Shown: piece after piece, positions 36,393 to 44,428 of the stretch | Layout of the letters: the number at the start of each line of letters is the position of its first letter | Position numbering within the stretch: the first letter of the stretch is position 1 | NCBI RefSeq assembly: GCF_017876405.1 | Contig: NZ_JAGINW010000001.1 | Coordinates: 6,585,203-6,649,202, forward strand | Source: Kibdelosporangium banguiense | GTDB taxonomy: Bacteria > Actinomycetota > Actinomycetes > Mycobacteriales > Pseudonocardiaceae | Length of the DNA stretch: 64,000 bases | Direction: 5' to 3' | Notes under the pieces: generated by a model | The model's database searches: none | What the model was told of the DNA's origin: nothing | What the model saw: the letters and a program-made list of their open reading frames with translations, nothing else | Translations under genes and position numbers: made by a program

Positions 36393-36666
36393 CGTGCTGG
36401 ACGATGTCGTCAGGATGATCGAGGAGGTGGTCGGCGAGGACGTCCTGCTGGGTATGGAGGTCACCCCGCACACGACGTTCAGCGACGACCTGGGCCTGGA
36501 GAGCATCGAGTTCGTCGCGCTGGCCGAACGGCTGCGGGACCGCTACGGCGACCGTGTCGACCTGGTGGCGTTCCTGGGCGACATGGACATCGACGAGATC
36601 ATGGCGATGACCGTCGGGCAGCTCGTGGACCACATCGAGGCGCAGCCCGCCGCGAGCGCCGGCTGA
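36379..36666 (+). CDS. Discrete acyl carrier protein
   Basis: A 95-residue ACP with the site FSDDLGLESIEFVALAERL (Ser in LES). GTG 36379 is preceded by GAAAGAGG and overlaps the PKS stop by 14 nt; an ATG 30 nt earlier has no ribosome site. Because the first PKS already has an internal ACP, this one may carry a different acyl group or hand the finished chain to later enzymes. The hydrolase gene follows after 3 nt. Confidence 0.9.
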   Translation: MPEIDVLDDVVRMIEEVVGEDVLLGMEVTPHTTFSDDLGLESIEFVALAERLRDRYGDRVDLVAFLGDMDIDEIMAMTVGQLVDHIEAQPAASAG

Positions 36667-36669
36667 CCC

Positions 36670-37455
36670 GTGGCCACGATCCAAGCCCGCGACCTGCGGT
36701 TCCACGTCCAGCAGCTGGGTGAAGACAACACCGGCCCCACTGTGGTGTTCGTGCACGGCCTGGTGATGGACAACCTGTCCAGCTTCTACTACACGCTTGC
36801 CGCGCCGCTTGCCCGCCAAGGCATCCGCACGATCCTGTTCGACCTGCGTGGTCACGGCATGTCCGCGCGTCCCGCGACCGGATACACGCCGCAGGAGAGC
36901 GCGTCGGACCTGATCGCGATCCTCGACGAGCTCGGCGTGCAGGAGCCGGTTTACCTGCTGGGCAACAGTTATGGCGGAATCGTCGCGATGCACACGGCGC
37001 TGAAGGCAGCGGACCGTGTCGCTGGGGTTGTGGTCGTGGAAGCGGCATGCGCGGGCGCGTCCGGTGAGCTGTGGGTCGAGGACATCGTGAACACGCTCAG
37101 TGTCGCCGCGCTCGGCCTGGAGTTCGACCGTACCCAGGAACAGCTGATCAAACTCGGCCAGCGCAAGGTCGCCAAGCTCGCCGGCAACGCCAACGCCCTG
37201 CTCAACGGGACATCCCTGATCGATGATCTGGTCTGCGGAGCGCTCCTCTCCGAAGAAGACCTCGAACACGTCCAGTGCCCTGTGCTGGGCGTGTTCGGGG
37301 CGGAGTCGGAACTCGTCGACGCGGAGAAGGACCTCGCCCGGCTGGTGCCGAACTGCGAGACGCATGTCATCGCGGGGCTTGGGCATACGGTTCTGCGTGA
37401 GGCCACTGAGGATCTCATCGCGACGGTGACCGGCTGGCTGGAGAAGCTCCGATGA
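36670..37455 (+). CDS. Alpha/beta hydrolase (thioesterase-like)
   Basis: A 261-residue alpha/beta hydrolase. Oxyanion region VFVHGLVMDN, nucleophile elbow GNSYGG, acid near GVFGAESE, catalytic His in AGLGHTVL. The length and cap are typical for the family. GTG start; last codons overlap the glycosyltransferase (ATGA). Directly behind the ACP, so release of the acyl chain by hydrolysis or transfer is likely, though an esterase role on the glycolipid is equally possible. Confidence 0.88.
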   Translation: MATIQARDLRFHVQQLGEDNTGPTVVFVHGLVMDNLSSFYYTLAAPLARQGIRTILFDLRGHGMSARPATGYTPQESASDLIAILDELGVQEPVYLLGNSYGGIVAMHTALKAADRVAGVVVVEAACAGASGELWVEDIVNTLSVAALGLEFDRTQEQLIKLGQRKVAKLAGNANALLNGTSLIDDLVCGALLSEEDLEHVQCPVLGVFGAESELVDAEKDLARLVPNCETHVIAGLGHTVLREATEDLIATVTGWLEKLR

Positions 37456-38597
37456 GCCGGTACTTGTTCGTCGTGCCGCCCTTGACCGGCCATGTCAATC
37501 CGACGGTCGCTGTCGGTGGTGAGCTGCTGCGGCGTGGGCACGAGGTCGCGTGGGTCGGCCATCCGGGGACGCTGCGGGCGTTGCTACCGGATAGTTCCCG
37601 GATCTTCCCGGCGCTGGACGACGTTCTGGAACAGGGGATTCAGCAGGCGCGGCAACGCTGGCTCGGCCTCAAGGGCATCGCGGTGCTGAAGTTCCTGTGG
37701 GAGGAGTTCCTGATCCCGTTGGGGCACGCCATGATCCCCGGCGTGCGGGCGGCGGTCAGCGAGTTCGTGCCCGATGTGCTCATCGCCGATCAGCAGGCGC
37801 TGGCTGGGCCGGTGGTCGCGCGGGAGACCGGCACGCCATGGGTCACCAGTGCGAGCACTCCGGCGGAGCTGATCCGTCCACTGCAGACCATGCCGAAAGT
37901 CGAGGAGTGGATTCGCCGTCAGCTGAACGAACTGTCCGGGTCCGATGAGGACATCCGGTTCTCCGACCGGCTGGTACTCGCATTCACCTCCAGGGAGCTC
38001 GTCGGTGCGCATGAGTTCCCCACGCACTACGTGTTCACCGGCCCGGCGCTGGGGCACCGGCCACAGCGAGCGGAATTCCCGTGGACCTGGCTGGCCGATG
38101 GGCATCAGCGAGTGCTCGTCTCGTTGGGAACGTTGAACGGCGCTGCGGGGCAACGGTTCTTCGGTGAAGTGATCGACGCTGTCACGGACATGCAAGGTGT
38201 TCAGGTCGTCATGGTCGCGCCACCCGATGCCGTCCAGGCACCGTCGAACGTGCTTGTGGCTGAACGTGTTCCGCAGCTCGCGTTGATGAACCATGTCGAC
38301 GCGGTGATCTCGCACGGCGGGCACAACACCGTGTGCGAGGCGCTGGCACACGGGCTGCCGCTGGTCGTCACTCCGATCAGGGACGATCAGCCGATCATCG
38401 CGCAGCAAGTCGTGTCCGCGGGAGCGGGCGTACGGCTGAAGTACACCCGCGTCCGGGCCGGCGAGATCCGCACCGCCCTGGACAGCGTCCTGCACACCCC
38501 GGACTACGCGGCCAACGCGCGCCGGGTGCAAGAGTCCTTCCGAGCCGCGGGCGGTGCGTCCGCCGCGGCCGATCATCTCGAGGCGGTGGCGGCATGA
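37452..38597 (+). CDS. GT1 (MGT/UGT-type) glycosyltransferase
   Basis: A 381-residue GT-B glycosyltransferase. N-terminal PPLTGHVNPTVAVGGELLRRGHEV is the acceptor side with the catalytic His; the C-terminal donor motif is VDAVISHGGHNTVCEALAHGLPLVV followed by DDQPIIAQQV. Cytoplasmic; such enzymes move a sugar from an NDP-sugar to a small hydrophobic acceptor. Coupled at both ends (ATGA). Likely glycosylates the PKS-derived chain. Confidence 0.93.
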   Translation: MSRYLFVVPPLTGHVNPTVAVGGELLRRGHEVAWVGHPGTLRALLPDSSRIFPALDDVLEQGIQQARQRWLGLKGIAVLKFLWEEFLIPLGHAMIPGVRAAVSEFVPDVLIADQQALAGPVVARETGTPWVTSASTPAELIRPLQTMPKVEEWIRRQLNELSGSDEDIRFSDRLVLAFTSRELVGAHEFPTHYVFTGPALGHRPQRAEFPWTWLADGHQRVLVSLGTLNGAAGQRFFGEVIDAVTDMQGVQVVMVAPPDAVQAPSNVLVAERVPQLALMNHVDAVISHGGHNTVCEALAHGLPLVVTPIRDDQPIIAQQVVSAGAGVRLKYTRVRAGEIRTALDSVLHTPDYAANARRVQESFRAAGGASAAADHLEAVAA

Positions 38598-40414
38598 TCG
38601 CTTGGATCCTGTTCGGCCTGGTAGTGGCCTTCCTCGCGCTGGACACACTGCGATTGCGGGGCAGAGCGAGCCAGATGCAGGTGTTGCCGCAGGCAGTGTT
38701 GCCTCAGGTGGCCGGCGATTCGGAGGACTTCGAGAGCTTCCCCGCGGTGCTGCCCGAGGACGTCCGCCAGGCCGCGATCGAGTTCGCCCGGACCGAGGAC
38801 CTCGGCCTGGTCGACCTGATCCCGGCGAACCTGTCCACTGTGGCCGCGCTGGACCTGCTCAAACAGGTCGACCCGAAGACGTACCGGTCCGGTCGTTGGG
38901 AACGCGGGATCAGCGCGAGCGAAGCGATCCTCTACAGCCGCAAAGCCGTGGACAAGCTCGGTATCAAGGAGCCGACAGACCCGACCGAGTTCGTTTCGGT
39001 GGCGCGGCGGGTCAAGGACCGTGAAGGCGTCAGCGTCGATCTTGCCGTCGCGCCGACCCTCCCGGCAGGCCCGTACGACCTGTCGACCCGCGCCGCCCGG
39101 CTGCGCAAGCTGGGCAAACGCCCGGCACTCTCGACCAGCGCCTCGGTTCTGGGGTATCTGGCCGTGCTGGGAACGGTGGTCTGGACCGGGCCATGGGGCC
39201 TGATCGCCGCGGCGTTCTACAGCCTGCAGCCGATCCTGGTGTTCGCCGGAACGCCGTTGCGGCCCAAGGATCTCCTGCTCACTTCGGTGCTGCGCGCGGT
39301 CTATCAGCCGTATCTGTGGGTGCGGACACTCGGCGGGCGGTGGCAGTCCAACGCGGAAATCCAGCAGCAGAAGGACATGCTGGCCTCGGTACCGTCCTAT
39401 CAGCAGGAGATCGAGCGCGGGACCGACCGGTTCTACGAGCCGCGCCTGCAGGCCTGTCCCACCTGTGGGTCGGCCTCGCTCAAGCAGTGGGTGCACAGTG
39501 TGGACCTGGTCCAGCGCAAGCCCGGTGAGTTCACAATGGACCGATGCGTCTCCTGTGGACACGTGTTCCAGAACCCGCGTTTGTCGACGACCGGATTGGA
39601 CTTCTACTACCGGGACTTCTACGACGGTCACGGCGCGAGTGCGGCCGAAGCGGTGTTCGCCGGAAAGCCTGACCCGTACTACGACCGCGCCCGGATGGTG
39701 CAGCCGTTCACCACACCGTCGAACTGGCTGGACGTCGGATCGGGACACGCGCACTTCTGCCGTGGCGCCAAGGAGATCCTGCCGGACACCAGGTTCGACG
39801 GGCTTGATCAGGGCGCGTCGATCGAGGACGCGGCCACGCTCGGCTGGATCACCGAGGCCTACCGCGGCAACTTCAAGGACTTCGCCGACCAGTTGCGCGG
39901 CCGTTACGACGTGATCAGTATGCACCACTACCTCGAGCACACCCGCGACCCGTGGGACGAGCTGGACATCGTCGCCGATGTGCTGGGCGAAGGCGGATAC
40001 CTGCTGATCGAGGTGCCCGATCCGGAGTGGAAGCTGGGCCGGCTGTTCGGCAAGTACTGGATGCCATGGTTTCAGCCGCAGCACCAGCACATGCTGCCGA
40101 TCGCCAACCTCAAGAAGGCACTCGCCGAGCGCGGTCTGCAGCCGGTCGCCGAGGAACGCGGCAAAGCGCATCTGTGCAACGACTTCGTGCTGTCGAGCTA
40201 CCTGTTCCTGGCCAGGATCGCACCGCGTTCGCCGTCGCCGTGGCGGCCCGCGAAGCCGCGGCTGAAGGCGCTGCGCAGTGCTGTGGTGTGGTCGGTCGGC
40301 ATTCCGTGGCTGATCGTGGCCGGACTGCTGGACAGGACCGTGAACCAGAGCATCGCCCGGCGCGACGACCGTGGCAACGCCTACCGTGTGCTCGCACGTA
40401 AGGAGAGCGTGTGA
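38594..40414 (+). CDS. Membrane-anchored zinc-ribbon SAM methyltransferase
   Basis: A 606-residue protein. An N-terminal helix (MIAWILFGLVVAFLALDT) and a second hydrophobic segment near residues 185-225 frame a region of unknown function. A zinc ribbon follows at about 290-330 (CPTCGSASL and CVSCGHVF), then a class I methyltransferase at about 365-500 (LDVGSGHAHFCRGAK, MHHYLEHTRDP, GGYLLIEVPDPEW). Start ATG overlaps the GT stop (ATGA). It could methylate a lipid-linked sugar at the membrane. The membrane/ribbon/methyltransferase combination is unusual for a cluster enzyme. Confidence 0.85.
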   Translation: MIAWILFGLVVAFLALDTLRLRGRASQMQVLPQAVLPQVAGDSEDFESFPAVLPEDVRQAAIEFARTEDLGLVDLIPANLSTVAALDLLKQVDPKTYRSGRWERGISASEAILYSRKAVDKLGIKEPTDPTEFVSVARRVKDREGVSVDLAVAPTLPAGPYDLSTRAARLRKLGKRPALSTSASVLGYLAVLGTVVWTGPWGLIAAAFYSLQPILVFAGTPLRPKDLLLTSVLRAVYQPYLWVRTLGGRWQSNAEIQQQKDMLASVPSYQQEIERGTDRFYEPRLQACPTCGSASLKQWVHSVDLVQRKPGEFTMDRCVSCGHVFQNPRLSTTGLDFYYRDFYDGHGASAAEAVFAGKPDPYYDRARMVQPFTTPSNWLDVGSGHAHFCRGAKEILPDTRFDGLDQGASIEDAATLGWITEAYRGNFKDFADQLRGRYDVISMHHYLEHTRDPWDELDIVADVLGEGGYLLIEVPDPEWKLGRLFGKYWMPWFQPQHQHMLPIANLKKALAERGLQPVAEERGKAHLCNDFVLSSYLFLARIAPRSPSPWRPAKPRLKALRSAVVWSVGIPWLIVAGLLDRTVNQSIARRDDRGNAYRVLARKESV

Positions 40415-41283
40415 CGGATCTCGCTGACCGGCCGGATCTCGCGCCCGAGCTCCGCCTTGTGCCCCATGCCTTCCGGGAGGCGTTCGGCCGTTCGGCGGAA
40501 GGTGTCTGGTACGCGCCCGGCGTCGTGAACGTGGTGCCGGGGATGGCGATGTGCTGCCGGTGGGGCGCGATCGTGGCAGGGGAGCGCCGCGACGACGGCC
40601 TGCTGGAGCTCACTTCGATCAACAAACCGGCCGAACCGGTCGTGCTTCCGTTGAGTTCGGAGTTGCCCGAGTGGGCCAAACCGGTCGCCCGCGTGATCGA
40701 AAGGCTGCGGCCCGGCGGCGCGACCTTGCTGTGCAGCGTCGATCTTCCGGCGGGTTCGGGCCTGTCGTCGCAGACCGCGCTCGCCTGTGCCGCCGGACTG
40801 GCCATTCGAGACCTATGCCGCCCGGACATTCCCATGGACGACTTGGTCAGCGCGCTCGCCGAGGGTGAGCCGCTGGCCCCGGTCGCGTTCACCGGATACG
40901 AAGTCGGCCTTGACATCGAGGACGCCCGGCTGCTCGTCATCGACACCCGTGTGAGACGTGACACGGCCATTCGGCCCAACGAGATTCCCGCACAGGACTG
41001 CTCATCGCTGGGCCTGCTCGGCCGGTATCTGATGGCTTTCCACCAAGCCCAGGAACCCGAGCCTGAACAGGACATCGCGGTCAAGGCCGCGCTCGCCGGC
41101 GGTGCTTTCGGCGCGTCGATGCTGGTCGACGGGCCAGGACGGCCCGCGGTCGCACTCGTCGCGGCGTCCAAGGTGAGCCCGGTGCGCGCATATGTGTCCG
41201 ATGCCTTCCGCCGCAACGGGTTGCCGGCGCCTAGGTATTTGACTATCCGGCCGTCCGGCGGAGCACGCCGGATAACCCTCTGA
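40411..41283 (+). CDS. GHMP-family kinase, galactokinase-like
   Basis: A 290-residue GHMP-fold protein. The sugar-binding start motif GVWYAPGVVNVVPG, the ATP loop DLPAGSGLSSQTALACA and motif 3 GGAFGASMLV resemble galactokinases. It is shorter than normal galactokinase (about 380) and lacks a clear catalytic Asp motif, so it may phosphorylate a different sugar or be degenerate. GTG start overlaps the methyltransferase stop (GTGA). Last gene of the PKS operon; could supply a sugar 1-phosphate for activation. Confidence 0.82.
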   Translation: MTDLADRPDLAPELRLVPHAFREAFGRSAEGVWYAPGVVNVVPGMAMCCRWGAIVAGERRDDGLLELTSINKPAEPVVLPLSSELPEWAKPVARVIERLRPGGATLLCSVDLPAGSGLSSQTALACAAGLAIRDLCRPDIPMDDLVSALAEGEPLAPVAFTGYEVGLDIEDARLLVIDTRVRRDTAIRPNEIPAQDCSSLGLLGRYLMAFHQAQEPEPEQDIAVKAALAGGAFGASMLVDGPGRPAVALVAASKVSPVRAYVSDAFRRNGLPAPRYLTIRPSGGARRITL

Positions 41284-41363
41284 ACGGCGTATTCCGCTCG
41301 TCGCACTGCGTGAACCCCGTACTGTTGGCAGTGATCAGCTACTGCAGAAGACGGGATCGCGGA

Positions 41364-42203
41364 ATGACTCGGGGCGACGATTCGGCGTACGGCCAGGGCT
41401 TGCCTGCCCGGGTCGACACGTCGAGGGCCAGCCTGACCCGGGTCAACGACGCGATGCTCGGCGGCAAGGACAATTTCCAGGTCGACCGGGACGTCAAGGA
41501 CCGGTTGCTGGCCCTGGACCCGCAGTTCGGCCGCGCGTCCCGCGACCGGCACGACTTCCTGATGCGCGTGACCCGGTACCTGGCCCGCGAGATGGGTGTC
41601 GCGCAGTTCGTGGACTGCGGCGCGACCTTGCCCGAGGCGGAGAACGTCCATCAGGTCGCGCAACGGCTCAACCGCGAGTCGACCATGTTCTATGTGTCCC
41701 GGGATCCGGCTGTGCTCGCCCATGGCCGTGCCCTGCTGGCCGACAACGACCGGACACACATGGTGGAGGCCGATTTCCGGCAGCCCCAGCAGGTTCTCGA
41801 ACACCCGACCGTCACCAAATACCTCGACTTCGGCCAGCCGGTCGCCCTGCTGCACGCCGGGACTATGCATCACGTGCGTGACGAACGTGATCCGGAAGGC
41901 ATCATCTCGGCCTACGTCTCAGCGTTGCCGTCCGGGTCCTACCTGGTGTTCGCGCACCTGCTCGACCCAGGGCCGGACCATGAACTGGCCGGGCTGATGG
42001 CCGATCTGGTCAAGATCTACACCGACACCGGCATCGGGGCCTGGTTTCGTACCCGGGACCGGATCGCCGGGATGCTCTCCGGGCTGGACCTGCTGGAACC
42101 AGGGCTGGTCACGCTGGCCGACTGGTGGCCCGACGGTCCCCGGCTGCGTCCGCTGGGCCCGACCCAGCGGCTTGCGGTCGGCGCTGTCGGCCGCAAGCCC
42201 TGA
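41364..42203 (+). CDS. SAM-dependent methyltransferase, Methyltransf_19 (DUF574) family
   Basis: A 279-residue member of the actinomycete family with the starting motif ASLTRVNDAMLGGKDNFQVDR, then VDCGATLPEAENVHQVAQ and LLHAGTMHHVRDE. These proteins bind SAM but their substrates are mostly unknown and they are present in many paralogues. ATG 41364 is preferred because homologues begin about there; a GTG at 41310 is possible. It is separated by 80 nt from the PKS operon and lies convergent to the symporter gene, so it is probably not part of the cluster. Confidence 0.88.
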   Translation: MTRGDDSAYGQGLPARVDTSRASLTRVNDAMLGGKDNFQVDRDVKDRLLALDPQFGRASRDRHDFLMRVTRYLAREMGVAQFVDCGATLPEAENVHQVAQRLNRESTMFYVSRDPAVLAHGRALLADNDRTHMVEADFRQPQQVLEHPTVTKYLDFGQPVALLHAGTMHHVRDERDPEGIISAYVSALPSGSYLVFAHLLDPGPDHELAGLMADLVKIYTDTGIGAWFRTRDRIAGMLSGLDLLEPGLVTLADWWPDGPRLRPLGPTQRLAVGAVGRKP

Positions 42204-42212
42204 AGCACTAGG

Positions 42213-43808
42213 TCAGTCCGAGCCGATCCCGGTCACTGACCTGACCGCCATCTCGTCGCGGCGCTCGGTGTCGCTGTCGCCCTTCTTCTCGCCGACGATC
42301 GTGCCGACGATGCCGAGCGCGAACGACAACGGGATCGAGAACAGACCCGGGTTCGACAGCGGGAACCAGGCGAAGTCCACGCCGCTGAAGATCGATGTCG
42401 GGCTGCCGGACACCACCGGCGAGAACGTGATCAGCACCAGGCACGTGGACAGGCCGCCGTAGATCGACCACAACGTCCCGGTGGTGTTGAAACGTCGCCA
42501 GAACAACGTGTACAGGATCGCAGGCAGGTTGGCCGAGGCCGCGAGCGCGAACGCCAGCGAGACCAGGAACGCGACGTTCTGGCCGATGGCCAGGATGCCG
42601 CCGCCCACAGCCAGGCAGCCCACGACGACCGCGGTGAGCCGGGCGACACGGACCTCGGAGCCCGGTTCAGGGTTGCCGCGTTTGATCACGTTGGCGTACA
42701 CGTCGTGCGCGAACGAGGCCGAGGCGGTCAGCGTGAGGCCTGCGACGACAGCCAGGATCGTAGTGAACGCCACCGCGGAGACGATCCCGAGCAGGGTGGC
42801 CCCGCCGATCTCGAACGCGAGCAGCGGCGCGGCCGAGTTCTCACCGCCGGGTGCCTTGACGATCGCGTCCGAGCCGACCATCGCGCTCGCGCCGTAGCCG
42901 ATGATCAGCGTGCTCAGGTAGAAGAGCACCATCGCCCAGATCGCCCAGACGACCGACCGGCGCGCTTGCTGGGCGTTGGGAACCGTGTAGAAGCGCATCA
43001 GTACGTGTGGCAGCGCGGCGGTGCCGAGCACCAGGGCCAGCGACAGGGACACGAAGTCGAGCTTGGAGGTGTCGGTCTTGCCGTAGCGCGCGCCGGGCTC
43101 GAGGACCGCGCTGTCGATGGCGTTGTTGCTGACGGCTTTGCCGAGCAGGTCGGAAAGGCTGAAGCCGAACTTGCCGAGCAGGAACACGCTCATTAGCGCG
43201 ACGCATACGAGCAGGAGCGCGGCTTTGACAATTTGTACCCAGGTGGTGCCCCGCATGCCGCCGACCAGCACATAAAAGATCATGATCAGGCCGACCACGC
43301 CGATCACCAGCGCCTGGCCGCCGACCGTGTGCACGTCCAGCAGCAGCGCGACCAGACCACCGGCACCGGCCATCTGGGCGAGCATGTAGAAGAACGAGAT
43401 GACCAGGGTGGAGTTCGCGGCCGCGGCCCGCACCGGGCGCTGGCGCATCCGGAAGCTGATGACGTCGCCCATGGTGTACCGGCCGATGTTGCGGATCCGC
43501 TCGGCCACCAGCAGCAACGGCACCAGCCAGGCGACCAGGAAGCCCACCGAGAACAGGAACCCGTCGTAGCCGTAGACCGCGATCGCGCCGGCGATGCCCA
43601 GGAAGGACGCGGCCGAAAGGTAGTCACCGGAGAGCGCGAACCCGTTCTGGATGCCGGTGAACGAGCCGCCTGCGGCGTAGTAGTCGGCCGCGGTGGTGTT
43701 TCTCCTGCTCACCCGGTAGACGATGAACAACGTCACGGCCACGACGCCGACAAAGACGCTGATGTTAATACCAGGATTCCCCGCGGTTGCGGCCAGATTG
43801 ACTGTCAT
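42213..43808 (-). CDS. Sodium:solute symporter, cation/acetate (ActP-type)
   Basis: A 531-residue membrane transporter of about 13 helices. Seen: YYAAGGSFTGIQNGFALSGD, GDVISFRMRQRPVRAAAANS, ALPHVLMRFYTVPNAQQAR, all typical of ActP/MctC-type acetate or monocarboxylate symporters. Start ATG 43808 overlaps the DUF485 stop (ATGA); a longer frame upstream lies in that gene. Likely imports acetate, pyruvate or propionate with Na+ or H+. Confidence 0.93.
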   Translation of the reverse strand: MTVNLAATAGNPGINISVFVGVVAVTLFIVYRVSRRNTTAADYYAAGGSFTGIQNGFALSGDYLSAASFLGIAGAIAVYGYDGFLFSVGFLVAWLVPLLLVAERIRNIGRYTMGDVISFRMRQRPVRAAAANSTLVISFFYMLAQMAGAGGLVALLLDVHTVGGQALVIGVVGLIMIFYVLVGGMRGTTWVQIVKAALLLVCVALMSVFLLGKFGFSLSDLLGKAVSNNAIDSAVLEPGARYGKTDTSKLDFVSLSLALVLGTAALPHVLMRFYTVPNAQQARRSVVWAIWAMVLFYLSTLIIGYGASAMVGSDAIVKAPGGENSAAPLLAFEIGGATLLGIVSAVAFTTILAVVAGLTLTASASFAHDVYANVIKRGNPEPGSEVRVARLTAVVVGCLAVGGGILAIGQNVAFLVSLAFALAASANLPAILYTLFWRRFNTTGTLWSIYGGLSTCLVLITFSPVVSGSPTSIFSGVDFAWFPLSNPGLFSIPLSFALGIVGTIVGEKKGDSDTERRDEMAVRSVTGIGSD

Positions 43809-44170
43809 CGCCTGCCCGTGCTCATTCGTTCGGCCAATTCGGCCGTCTGCGGATCCACCCGCCGCTTGGCGAAGATCAGGTACAACACCATGATCACTAT
43901 CGTGCTCACGAACTGCGACAACCCCAGCAGCAGCCCGACTGTGACGTTCCCGAACGCACGCTGGCTCATGAAGTCGTGCGCGTAAGCGGCGAGCAGGACA
44001 TATCCGAGATACCAGCACAAGAACAGTGCGGTCATCGGTAAGGTGAAACGCAGCAACCGGCGCCGTATGGCGATGAACTCAGGACTGCGGGCAATCGCCT
44101 CGAAGTCCGGTTCGCCGTCCGGTGGTTCGGGGAAATCATGCTCCCGCGAAAAGGACGGCATTGTTTTCAT
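43805..44170 (-). CDS. DUF485 small membrane partner of the symporter
   Basis: A 121-residue protein with two helices (TALFLCWYLGYVLLAAYAH and LLGLSQFVSTIVIMVLYLIF). DUF485 genes habitually precede ActP-type symporters; here the ATGA overlap makes the pair one unit. Shows the standard short acidic N-terminus. Accessory role in uptake is inferred from context. Confidence 0.9.
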   Translation of the reverse strand: MKTMPSFSREHDFPEPPDGEPDFEAIARSPEFIAIRRRLLRFTLPMTALFLCWYLGYVLLAAYAHDFMSQRAFGNVTVGLLLGLSQFVSTIVIMVLYLIFAKRRVDPQTAELAERMSTGRR

Positions 44171-44428
44171 GGGGATGGTCCTCCGCAGGTTGGAGCCGGG
44201 CTGCTCGGCCGGGACAAGCTAAAGCCGAGGTACCCGCGACGTCAAGACAGGTGTGCGTGGATGTATCACCAAGTAGTTCTTCTGTGTGAAAAGTTCCAAC
44301 ACCAATCCTTGGTCTGTGTACCGGCCCATTGACGGAACGTGCTGGAGTCGTGGCGTAATTGACACTTGAACAAATGGGCGACGATTCCTTAGGTTAGCCG
44401 CGATGTCCTATTTGTATTTGGAGTTCTC

